A stretch of DNA of 64,000 nt from Chaunax sp. Z400. Its lineage: Eukaryota > Chordata > Actinopteri > Lophiiformes > Chaunacidae. The stretch's first letter is position 1; each line of letters begins with the position of its first letter. The notes below the pieces were generated by a model. The model made no database searches. It was given only the letters and a program-made list of their open reading frames with translations, and had not been told where the DNA came from. The translations under genes and the position numbers were made by a program. The stretch lies in NCBI GenBank assembly GCA_037577475.1, contig CM075186.1, forward strand, positions 1,621,501-1,685,500. Direction: 5' to 3'. Of the stretch, positions 48,581 to 59,800 are shown one piece after another.

Positions 48581-51389
48581 ATGAGAAAACACTCACTACA
48601 ACAATAAGAAACTTGACTTGGACTTGCAAAAAATTATTTGTGAGTATTTCTGGTATCTAAAGCTTGACTGAAGAAATGTGTGGAGAAAATCTGACTTAGT
48701 GACAAAAGCTATAAGCTGCCCATAAAACCAATATATTAAGGAATTATGTGAATGAGCTGAATGCAGTCATGTTTACAACCCTAAAGCCAAAATACAATAT
48801 AGAATATTATTTTCTTTAACAGATGGCAGACCCAAGCAAAGGGGAAGATATGCACAAAACCAATTCAAATTAATAACACTCAAAAATGAGGTCATATTTC
48901 ACCACTATGTCAATCAACATGAGAGAATCATTAATAAACATCAACCAGAATAATAATGTCACTTACAGACACTTCATGAAGTTAATTTAGCTATGTTCAC
49001 ACCAATACCAAACCTATGAATACATTTACAGCTAGCAAAAGGCAAATCTGAAGAGAAAATTATGTCTCATTATGGTAAAGCAAACACCAAGCTAACAGAG
49101 CCATTGAATTATCAGACAAGTCAGCACAAGCAGCTAGCTAATAAATAAGAACTTACCTTTAAAGAAGAGCCAGAGATGGAATAGATAACGTTGGTGTCCT
49201 ACTGCAGTAGTTAAACTTTTCTGTAGTCCACAGAACCGTCCCAACGTAAAATAATTAAGTTGCTAAGTTGCTAAGCTATTGCTAAGCAGTTGCTAAGCTA
49301 GCTTGCTAATGAAATGCTACATTAGCCGTACAGTAATCGAACAACGCAACAGTCCTCCATTTTTTTTTAAAATAGCGCGTTTGCCAAGAGAGCCCGAGGA
49401 GCAAACCATTAGCTTAAATTTATGCTTCAGCGGGGGTGTTTAAAACTGATATATTTAGGTATTACAGGACAAAAGACTTGGAGTATGAAAAATTAATGTT
49501 CCTTTTTACAAAAGTTCGTCTGGTTAACCGCCTCCATCTCTGTTGAAAACTAGTGCAAAGCCATTTTCATAAGCTTTTACATGGTAGGCCACCTACAGAG
49601 TGGATGAGACAGTCCGACAGGTGGCTAATGAAGGCCTGAAGTGATCAGTAGGCTACTAAATAAATATATAATACATTATGGAATAAATATCACTGGTCAA
49701 TCAATTTCAACACGTCAATATTTATTTAAAACTCTGCCTGCTACGTTTCACAATAAAATAATGTTTGCAAGTTTGTATTTATTCCCAGCCGTTTGAATTT
49801 CATAATTACTTAAATCAATATTCTAATAATAATTACATCTAGCCTGATTGTATTTAATGTTAGTATTTTAAGATTGCACAGGAAATTAAAGTTGCTTTTG
49901 AAATCTTCTCAATTTGTAAATTCTTTCCTTTTTATTATTATTAGTGAACATCGTTACAATGAATGTGTAACAGGAAAAGAAGAGTTATTGTGAAGGAAGG
50001 TATAGGGCACAACAGTTATGATACAAAACAGGAAACAAAAGGAAATACTAACAATATGAGATGAACTTATGCAAAATAATAATCAAATTAATTAAAAAAG
50101 AAAAGAAAAAATACACAAGAGGTTTACTTAACCCGATAGCACATTCAAGAATTTGCATAAGTTAAGAGTTTTGGTTAATTTCTTATTGTAGTTTTTTTTT
50201 CATTATTGTTTGAAGATACTGTATGTTCTCAGATCTGTTTGTTTGAATGTGATGGTAAGATGGTGACTTTCTCAAGAGTTTCATTTATGAATGTGAAATT
50301 TGTCTAAAATAATGGGCAAATTGATGACATATTATTAATTGCTAGAGAAATTGGGATTGTTGAATATCAATAACAAATGATGTTCTTTAAGTAAAATTTC
50401 TTTGTCAAAATATGTTTTAAGATCCAACTGAAAATCAGCCCAAGATATTGACACATGAACACAAAGAACAAAACAATTTCTGAAGTACACCTTAAATCAA
50501 AACCCAGATGACGGTGATGATTGAACCGCTCCTGTGTTGCATCAGTATGTTGTTTTGCATCTTTGTCTGATTTTGGCTCTTCTTTTATGCTTTGATCAGT
50601 AGTTCTGCACATTTCAGGTGGTTGAGCTTTACAGGATTTAAATCATGAAAATAAATATTTGATCATTATGATCAGGACTGATTTTGGTTAAAAAATAACT
50701 CAGTGAAAGTGGAAAATAATACAGAATATTCTGTGGCTGTCTTTGGAAGCAAACATTTTGTCTCATCCAAGCTAATGACTATATGTCTTTTTTAAATCTA
50801 ATAGTGCACAAAATACAATAATGCATCAAAATTAATGCTGTTGTAAATATTGGCATATCCCAGACTGTGTTAATAAAAAAAAGTCGACTTAGCGTTTGAT
50901 GTATGGAAAAGAATTCCTTTTTATTTCTTTATATAAACAGGGGCGTTGTGTAAACAAACTGGCAGGACTTATGTTGACCAAACAAATTAATTCAGTCATA
51001 GTCAACATTTTTCAGCTGACATTAAATGTCTTCCAAGAAAATACAGTATGTGTTACCAACTATATAATAAGGCATACGGGTAAACAAGACATTTAAACAG
51101 CTTTTGAAATCTTCCCACTTTGTGATTCATGCCACAAATCAAACATAATGGTGATGATTGCTGCAACGGCTTGTGTTGCATCAGGATGTTGTTGTGGATC
51201 GATGTCTGATTTTGGCTCTCCTACTACACTTTGATCAGAAGCTCAGTGCTGATCCTTGCAGGTGGCTGAGCTTTAATGTGTCGAAATGATGCCGTTAATT
51301 TCTGTCTCCAACACAGCAAGTGATGGTTGAGATGAGCACAAACCTGTAAAGACTATAAAAACTAAAATAAGTAGAGCAAACTGCTTCAT
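48581..51389. other. Intergenic, AT-rich, nothing recognised
   Basis: No exon. 49255-49315 has a short degenerate tandem of 'ttgctaag'. 50500-50640 and 51140-51280 share 'ttgcatca..atgttgtt' and 'gattttggctct' phrases and so look like two copies of one repeat. Nothing else can be named. Confidence 0.45.
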
Positions 51390-51600
51390 TACCTCTACCA
51401 AGGTTGTGTTTTCACCATGTCTGTCTGTCTGTTAGCAGGATTACACAATAACTACTTGGATTTTCATTAAACTTGGTGGAAGGGATGAATTGTTGGAGTA
51501 CATGAGAACAAACTGGTGGATTCATGATTTTATTTTTTCATTAAAGGAGACTGGGCGGCTTTGGCAGAGGTATGCAGATTTTTTCACTTTCTCTAACATT
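51390..51600 (+). repeat. Dispersed repeat family D copy
   Basis: 'attacctctaccaaggttgt' is followed by 'tgttagcaggattacacaat' and 'aacttggtggaagggatgaa', as in the copies at 18675-19480 and 27785-28060. Confidence 0.6.
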
Positions 51601-51994
51601 GTTTTTTTTCAACATTTTCTTTCATTTCCCAGCGAGTAAAGAATGGATCTCGATGAGAAAAATCAGTCTCATTTATGGGGTTGGCATCTGTGACTGAGTG
51701 CAACTTGGTGCAGATCCAAATAAAAATCTGGATTCATCAGATGTAACCTTAAATTATGGCTACAGGAGTTTTTGATGAGGCTATGTTGAATTGGCTCTAC
51801 TAAGCTACCATGCATTGGGTACAGTCTAAGAATATATTCATTCATTAAGCTGCAAATTTGCTAATTATTTCTTAAATCACATGTAAGTGATATGTCTGAT
51901 ATTTTAGATGTCGTTCACATGGAAAATCGTGATAAGTTGACTTTACTAAAAAAAAGGTCAGGAGACAGATGGTTAATTCTAATTATTCTAATTC

Positions 51995-52150
51995 TGTTTC
52001 TTCTTCTTTCGGCTGCTCCCGATCAGGGGTCGCCACAGCAGATTTTTCCATCTCCATTGCTGATCTGGCACAGGTTTTACACCGGTTGCCCTTCCTGATG
52101 TAACCCTGCCCATTTATCTGGGCACCAAGAGACTGCTGGCTTGTGCCCCC
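51995..52150. repeat. Common fish interspersed repeat fragment
   Basis: 'ttctttcggctgctcccgat' is followed by 'aggggtcgccacagcagatt' and 'cggttgcccttcctgatgta', a phrase order frequent in fish genomes. Class not assigned. Confidence 0.55.
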
Positions 52151-53649
52151 CCAGTGGTTTAGTTTATATTCATATTTAGCTTTAAGAACATAAAATTAAT
52201 GATCTACTTACCATGGAAATGTAGAGGTTTCCTGCCTTACTGCGCTGTTATTACAGTTAACAGCGCACCAGCGCTCTAAATAATGCAGGAGAGCCTATAT
52301 CTGTTTTAACATCAGTCTTGGGTGACTCCCCCGCTCCGTATGCAAATTAACATCACTGGGACAAACAGACACAAGGTTTTTAAATAACAGTAGCCTTATA
52401 ACATTTGCCAAATCGACATAAAGAACCAAATAATTAAGAATTTGTTATTGACATACAGTATAATGGTGTTCCAGTGGTTAAACTACACTACATGACTTTG
52501 CAGTGAGAAGGTCATGGGTTTGACTCCCACTACGGCTTCTGAGCTCCTCTGAATCTCTTAAAAGACAACCATGTTTGGTATCGGCTGCTCAAGCTCGTCC
52601 TCACTATAAATACAGAAGATGGGTCAAATACACACAGCAAGTTTCCCCCAAGAGGATCACCAGTATTTGTAACTGGGTAAATGGGTCACAGCACCAAAGA
52701 GGATGTGTGGATATTCAGATCATTTATTTTCAGCAAAATAACAAGCTCGCTCATGGGAGACAGTAACGAGCTCTTCTTATACTCGTGTTTTATTGGTAGA
52801 AACGGTTGGTGAAATTTTTCAGGACATAAATGACAGAGATTTCAGGATCTCTTCACGTTCAGCGTCCTCATACTTTCAAAGATTGACCTCAATTTTGAAA
52901 GCTGGTCATTAATTACCACTTTTGGCAGCAAGGCTATTATTTATCCATAAATACGATTACTTCTGTAATCGTATTTAGTAGAGATACTAATTGTATTTAT
53001 GGTAATGACTAGTAGATATATTTATTGTATTTATGGTAATGACTGTGCACTGATGTCCCTCCTGCTGTGTAAATACACACCTCCTGCTCCTTCCTGCTCC
53101 TTCCTGCTCCACAAAGAAAGCATTTGAAATCATAAAAACCTGCAGAATGATTCTTAAGTGTAAAAGCAAACACAAAACCCTTTTTATTCTTTAACACTGC
53201 AGGACCCAGTATGAGCTAGACAGCACTCAGAGAGCACAAACCTCCACCAAGGCAGATCAGTTTTGATCCCGATCACCACCAAAATCTTATGGATTGTCCC
53301 TTTGGCCATACTCTACCTCTCCAAAAAAAAATTCATCAAAATCTGATCATCACTTTTTGAGCAATCGAACAGACAGAAAAATGGTGGAAGCAACAAACAA
53401 TCTGAGAAATGGTCTGATATTAAGATGTCTTTCACCAGCACTGTGAATAATCTGATATTTGGGTGGGTTTTATGTTTCAAGAGCCGGTTCAGACGTGGTA
53501 TTTACATCCCTCCTGGGTGATCCAGTCACAAGGAGACAGCTCTGAGGCTGTCACACTTAGCACATTTGCAGAACTGTCCAAACACCAAAGGCCCAAATAA
53601 TTAAGAATTTGTCATAGCCAGTGTTTCACAGGGTTCAGACTGTGCAGTG
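52151..53649. other. Intergenic with small repeats
   Basis: Contains a 12-bp-arm hairpin (about 52949-52976, 'aaatacgattac' against 'gtaatcgtattt'), a 19-bp direct repeat ('tgtatttatggtaatgact' at about 52993 and 53025), a 'tcctgctcct' triplet (53091-53110) and a repeat-like stretch at 53235-53390. No gene. Confidence 0.5.
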
Positions 53650-53689
53650 GGAGGCCTCACCTCGCAGCTTGCAGCTTAAGCCTCATTTC

Positions 53690-54275
53690 CACGGTGTAGT
53701 ACCAGCTCTACTCGCTCTACTCGCCTGTTTTGCATTTCTATTAGGTAAAAAGTACGTGGTACTACTTTCTTAGTACCACCCTTGTTGCAGTTCCAAGCTG
53801 AGCAGGTACTAAAACGTCACGTGAAACCTTACAGACCACTGATTGGTCAATGCCCGGCATGCATGGAATATCCTGCACGCCACAAATCAATGGCTGCCAC
53901 ACTCATACAGCCAAGCTTTAACTTAACTTTAACTTTTTTTTATTGCAACAGCTACATTGAGGAGGTGCCGACATTCCTGTCTGAAACAGCTGATGAGAGG
54001 ATCACCAGAGGTGTGTATCACATTGAAGACTATGCCGTGGCAGTTTTGCACGGTGTCCATCTGAACCAGAGGAGGTAGCATCCCGTAATGGAAAACAACC
54101 TGCAGAAGAGTAGCCGGTCATACGCAGTGGAGATGGGGCTTTAGAGGACTTAGAGGACCTGCTGCTAACGTCTCAGTGCCAGATACCACAGCACACCTTC
54201 AGAGGTCTGGTGGAGAGGGGACCTACATAATATTAGACATGTGGTTCTAATGTTATGGCTGATGGGTGTGTAGTT
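53690..54275. mobile_element. Repeat cluster, including a Tc1/mariner-type terminus
   Basis: 53690-53880 carries 'ctcgctctactcgcctgttt', 'cgtggtactactttcttagt' and 'ccactgattggtc', a common fish element. 54160-54275 carries 'taccacagcacaccttcaga', 'ggggacctacataatattag' and 'ctaatgttatggctgatggg', resembling the 3' end of a frequent Tc1/mariner-type repeat. The 98-codon frame at 53782-54078 lies in the first part and has no recognised domain. Confidence 0.5.
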
Positions 54276-55574
54276 CAGTGGTGAAATCAGTAGAAACAGA
54301 CAATGTGTTCACATCACCTGGAGACTCAGTGAGGCAGGTTGATGTACAGTGAGTGAAACGACGGCTCTAAACAAAGCCTTAATTACACCGGTGGTGTTTT
54401 GAGTCTTTAGATTGAGACTCATAGTAATGTCACCTCTGATGACTGCTATAAACATATATGCACATGTAATGCAGCAGCTGAATGGTGATGCTGCTCCATC
54501 AGTCATGCACAGACAGAAGCATCTGTTCAGTGTGACAGAATTTACTCATGTTTGCTGTCGACAGTAGATCCACTGCAGGTTTCTATCAGCGTGACATCAG
54601 TTCAGCTTATGACAAATTCCCTGGCAATGATATATCCTCACAGGAGCCGCAAAAAATATTCTCCACCCTCGCGTAACAAGCAATATATGATAGTTATTTG
54701 TACCAGTGGTAGTGTGTTGTCATGAAGGGAAGAGGAGACGGTGCTGTTGTTGGAGCGGAACAGGTTTAATCCCTCAAATCTCTATCCTGACATGTATCCC
54801 TGTTCGTTCTGATGGATTAGAAACTGATGACAGACTACGCTGTGACCTTTTTGCTGATACGCACACTGGCAAAATTAATCTCTCTTGACTTTCACTCACA
54901 GATAAATGCAAATGTGTGTCAAAGAGACTCAGACGTCTGCATATACTGTCTTCACGTGTGTTTCATTGGTTGGAAGCTTAGAAACACAAATATTCACAGT
55001 ATTGAGACATGAAAGATAAATATTGTTGTTAAAATTTGCCATTTACAGTAATATTTAAAAAAAATGTACCATCAGGAAAGAAGATAAGCAATTATGTTAT
55101 TAAATATACTGATGATCTAGTAGATAAAAATAAGATTAATTTGACACTTTTTTACTGTAAAATAAAACACATTTTACTCAAACAAAGCCTAAATAGCCAT
55201 CTAATTTTATTAAATAAAAGGTCACCTTTAATTAAATGTTTTCCATATTAAATAGTTTGATTAGTTCTTGAATAGTTTTTACCAGAAACAGATTATTTGA
55301 AATGCATGACTTTTACACAAACACAGAGTTAATATATTAGTTTCTGCATTTAATTTGGTTTAATCAGACTGCTTTCATTTTATTCACATTGATTCAGCTT
55401 GAATTGACTAACTTTCAGTGAGCACCAATCCTCTCAAGGTTCTGGAGCTGAATAAGACCTTTTAGATCCATTTTTAATGAGTGTGTTTTCACAACAGTCA
55501 GAGTTTGAAACTGAAAATGCATAAAAAGAGCACTTCAGTGAGCCCTGACACCCTACAGAGGAAGATCATTTCAG
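54276..55574. other. Intergenic, nothing recognised
   Basis: AT-rich with no exon. 55036-55250 is a lysine-, asparagine- and leucine-rich open frame typical of chance frames in AT-rich DNA. Confidence 0.4.
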
Positions 55575-55810
55575 CCGTGAGTATCATCAATCTCATTCTT
55601 TCAGTCTCTACCCAGAGCTCATGATCATAGGAGAGAGTTGGAACATGGACCAAACCAACCTGTAAATCCAGGTTTGCATTCTGACTCAGAACAACACATC
55701 ATCTGCAAAAAGCAGAGACGCAACAGGACACTGTCGTCACTCCAACTGCGCCTGGAGGTCCTGTCCATGAAAATCACAAACAGGTTTTGGTTTGTTTGAT
55801 TAAATAATAC
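55575..55810 (-). pseudogene. LINE reverse-transcriptase fragment (degenerate)
   Basis: The minus strand reads LFVIFMDRTSRRS, close to the LFIIFMDRISRRS block of fish non-LTR retrotransposon reverse transcriptases. In another frame TTTGCAGATGATGTG gives FADDV, the catalytic motif. The continuation resembles the 'ctcatgatcataggagagag' segment common downstream in such LINEs. The frame shift between blocks and nearby stops show it is dead. Rex1-like ancestry is likely but unproven. Confidence 0.7.
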
Positions 55811-56189
55811 AATGACTGGACTGTTTACATGATGAAACACCCAACTCCGTCTCTCTAACTCAGTACAGGAGCGAAGTTTCCATCTGACTGCTGAGCAAGT
55901 TTGAAACAAGAGTATTAACAGAGTATTTGGCATCATCTTGGTGGAAATAAACAAATTGGTCTGTTTGTAAGGGAGTGAATAAGAAGACTTAGAGCGACCT
56001 TTAGGATGATTTGTGTTGCCTTTCCTGCTTCCATCCAGAATGTGACTGAAGATTTTTTGTTACCTTCACCAAGGAGGTTATTGGTGTGTCTCAAATTGCA
56101 TACTTCCATATACTTACTTGTGTAGTACGTGAATTTAGACAGTGTAGTGTTGTCTTAATCAGACTCTTGACAAGTCTCATCAGGTCAAA

Positions 56190-56312
56190 ATTGGGGTTCA
56201 GTATCTTTGCTCAAGGATACTTCAGCTTGTAGACATGCAGGGGCTGGGGATCGAACCCATGACCTTATGTTCCGTGAAGGACTGCTCTACCTCCTGAGCC
56301 AGAGCCGCCCCA
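56190..56312 (-). mobile_element. tRNA-derived SINE
   Basis: Read on the minus strand, the head is 'ggggcggctctggctcagga' with an A-box-like GGCTCAGGAGG. This is followed by GGTAGAGC and a B box in 'catgggttcgatccccagcc'. It continues 'tgaagtatccttgagcaaag' and 'atactgaacccc', the usual body of a common fish tRNA-SINE. No cloverleaf can form over the whole length, so it is not a functional tRNA gene. Confidence 0.8.
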
Positions 56313-56820
56313 ATACTTCATTATACTTTCTTGTTAGTACCATGTCTAGATGTGGATCCACCATCGAATGTTTGCTTCCCAAAACAACCATCAACCATCT
56401 CTTTTTTAACTTGACCAGTGTTTAATTTAAGGTCTTGTTTGCACCACTGACTTCTGCCTTACAACTGACTCCAAACCAAGCCTCTTTTTTGGAGCAGTTT
56501 ATACTCTGGACTGCAGGGTCAACACAGCTAATAATTAAAGTTAAAGTCCCTCAAAATTAAGCTCTTTGAGAAAGAGCAGATTAATCTTCCATCCATGAGC
56601 AAAGGCACAAACTGTGGCGATTTAATTGAGTCGATTCTGCTCCAAAATGCTGCTGTCACACATGCTGGTCTGATTGGGCCCTCAGAAACTAATGCCGTTG
56701 ATGATGCATGACTCTTTAAGCTTCTTGCACGTACTTTAAATTAGCTTGAGAGCATCACCAAAATGTCCATTAAAATAAATGTACAACAACCACCTCCACC
56801 GATCTGCAGTACTTCTTTCT
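56313..56820 (-). other. PARVG: PARVG 3' flank, probable 3' UTR
   Basis: Lies directly downstream of the PARVG stop codon. No other gene is seen. The length of the 3' UTR is not known. Confidence 0.5.
56621..56626 (-). terminator. Candidate polyadenylation signal ATTAAA for PARVG
   Basis: Reads ATTAAA on the minus strand about 195 nt after the stop codon. A second ATTAAA is at 56421-56426. Neither has supporting cleavage evidence. Confidence 0.2.
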
Positions 56821-56888
56821 TCATTTGTGTTTCTTGAACAGGGCATGCAGGACCTTCAAGGTGGCAACAACGTCCTGAGAGACGATAT
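56821..56888 (-). CDS. PARVG: PARVG exon 12 (C-terminus)
   Basis: Gives DIVSQDVVATLKVLHALFKK with its split Asp codon, then HK and a TGA stop, the end of CH2. The acceptor is 'ttttgtgacag'. Confidence 0.9.
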
Positions 56889-59800
56889 CTGTCACAAAAT
56901 CCACAGAAAACCGTTAATGAGTATTTATAAGGCAGTGAAAACACAATGATGCATTAGCTAATAACTCATCTCAAAGTTCCTCCTCAGGTCATAGATCAGG
57001 AGGACAAAAAAAACCAAACATGAGATGGAAACTCAATACGTCCTTGGTGAGTCCAGCAGACCTGTCTCTGTTGTGAGATGCACTAACTGAATGAATGTGA
57101 CATAAAGATCGACTCCACCGCCTGCTAACCTAATTAAAGCACGCAGCGAGCTCCACTTTTAGACCTTTAGTGCAGGGATTCCTCCTTCCATCACAGCAAT
57201 TATGCCGGTAATTAAAAAGACACTAAAAATAAATTAAATTAGCCACTTGCTCCCGGCTTAGATTAATTGTGCTGGTCCTTACATCAACAGTTATCGTGTT
57301 GAGGATTTACTTCACAGATACTGTCTGGCAGGAGAAATGGAGATTCAAGCTCAGAACATTTTATCAATGTTGGAACTGCAGCCAAGTGAAGGAGATCTAC
57401 TGTAATCTCCTCTGATTGGCTCAAGCAGTGGGACAAAGCAGTAAGTCACTGACTTTCACTCGTATCTATTTTCTGATTTATTTGACTGCCAAACATCACC
57501 AGAATCAATGACCTTAAAGGAGCAGTACACCCAGAAATGTAAATGAAGTCATCACCGACTCATCTCCATGCTGATGGACAGTCAGGTGACGTTTTCTGGA
57601 GCTTCACAACAAAATGACGTTGCAGCATTCTTCTGAACAACTGAAGAAGATGGGATCTATCATATCAATTTGGGATCTTCTGGAGACTTGGATTGCGTCT
57701 AACAAGCTGTACGTTTAAATTTGATTGAAAAAAACTTTATTTACAACCTTTTTCTTCACCACTTAAGCTGCTAAGCTAAAAGCATTAGCTTGCGCCCAGC
57801 CTGAGGAGCACATGCACTGCTAGATGAGATCAACAGGACCACATCAGTTGCATTGAGTCCCTCTGACAGATCTAACATCACATTTTTGTTGTTTGTGTGA
57901 GTACTGATGTATGCAGAGATCACAGATTCTTGTAGATCTCATTTAGTGGCTCCTGCATGCTTTTGAGCTTGCGAACCTTCCTCAGATGGGGTTTGTGCTT
58001 TTACCTTACAAAAGGTGTAAATAACATCTTTTCAAATCAATTTGGGATCTTTCTACTGGATGATTATAATTAAAGCTGAAACTCTGATCTGATAACCAGC
58101 AGCTGCAAGTTGAAAACACAAATTGTCATTGCACAGAGTCAGAACAGGTCTGGGATCTGTCTGATAACTGGATGTTATATAGTAGCAGTGCTGATGAATA
58201 CTGATGACACATCTTCCTCCAGACACAAACAGTGGATAGAACCATAGCAGGGAGGTTAAATCCTCGTGTCTATCAGCAGGCATCAGAGTAACTTTGTCCC
58301 CTTGAGACCTTCTCCCTCGCCGCTCCTCTCTAAATGAATGATGATGACCTCGGACCGAGCCAATCATCGCCACTGACACTCATTCATATTCCGAAAGCAA
58401 TTCCATCTTTCCCTCGGAAACACTGTCAAACCCACACTCCAGCGAGTGGAGATTAACTCGCACTACCGGAGCGATCCCCCTCCTCGCCTCACACAAACAG
58501 ACTCTGCCGTCTCCCTGTCAGACAGATAAATCCTCCGAATAGAGGAAATCATCCCAATTATTTTTTTTTTTCGCGTTGCAATTATTTTACTGCTTCTGTT
58601 ATCGTCTGCGCCTGGCATTTTAATTCTAGCGTCAACAGAGGTTGTGTATTGTGTGACCAGTGTGGTATTTCCTCACCTTGTGGATCGACCCGGGACACTT
58701 GAAGGCCCATGTCACTGATGAGGTTCAAGGCCAGGGTCACATTGTGGAGCTGGAGGTCAAAGAGATGAAAATGTCAAACATGCAGAATCTACTGAACTGA
58801 ACCCAGCAGCTGATGTTGTTTCTTTTGGTTAAACATTTAGTAACGTGGTGACATCTTATAGCTGATGGTTGTAGCAGCTATTAAAGGGGCAACTTTAAAT
58901 TCAAAGGAAAGCTGTCTGGACTGTACCTGGACCGCTACACAGGAGGGTCCAGTATAGATTCCATATTGAATCTATATTGGATCCATACTTAATCCATGCT
59001 AAATCCATATTGGATCCATATTCAATCCATATTGACTCCATATTGAATCCATACTTAAACCATATTGAATCCATACTTAAACCATATTGGATCCATACTT
59101 AATCTGTATTGAATCCAGATTTTATCCATACTGAATCCATATTGACTCCATATTAAATCCATATTGACTCCATACTGGATCTATATTGGATCCATACTGT
59201 ACCATCTCGGAGGAGTTGACGGGGGTCAGGTTGAAGTCGTGGAGCGGGATGAAGAAGCCTTCCAGCTGTCCAATCAGCAGCAGCAGAATCACACCGTCAG
59301 CAAACTGGACAGAAAACACACAGGAGCCCATCTGAGGCAGGAGGTGTAATCTTAGTTTCTTTTCTTTTCTAGAACAATGTAAAACAGTGTTTTTACCTGT
59401 TTGTCCATATCCACCACCTGCAGACCCATAGTGGACAGATTCCGGTTGACAAAGTGTAAAATTGCCTGCAAATTGATGAAAAGTATGTCAGGCAATTTGA
59501 AGTTCAAGTTGGCCATTTCTTCGATTTTTACATTTCTTCATAAATTCTCATTTTTAAGGTGCTTAAATAGATAAAATCGCTACCATTGGAACAAAAGCAA
59601 TGTGTGACGGGATGATTTGACCCAAATCCACAAAAGCTGAATTCCAATCTTTCAATTCTTCAATTTCAATTCTTTCAATTCCTTGTGAAAACACACCTTT
59701 ACTCATGTGGATGAATTTATCTGGTGGTTAAAATGAGTTCACCAAAGTCTGAGGTTAATAGAGGCAGCGGAAAATTTGAATAAATAGTAAATAAATGTAG

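Noticed and set aside
53782..54078. 98-codon open frame with an EEVPTFLSETADE segment
   Set aside because: It lies inside a common fish repeat. Any coding relation would be to the element, and no domain can be named.
56190..56312. Possible tRNA gene
   Set aside because: A and B boxes are present but the sequence continues into a SINE body and the arms do not pair as a full cloverleaf.
58950..59200. Regularly spaced short repeats, considered as a CRISPR-like array
   Set aside because: There are no constant repeats with unique spacers. It is an 11-bp minisatellite in a vertebrate intron.
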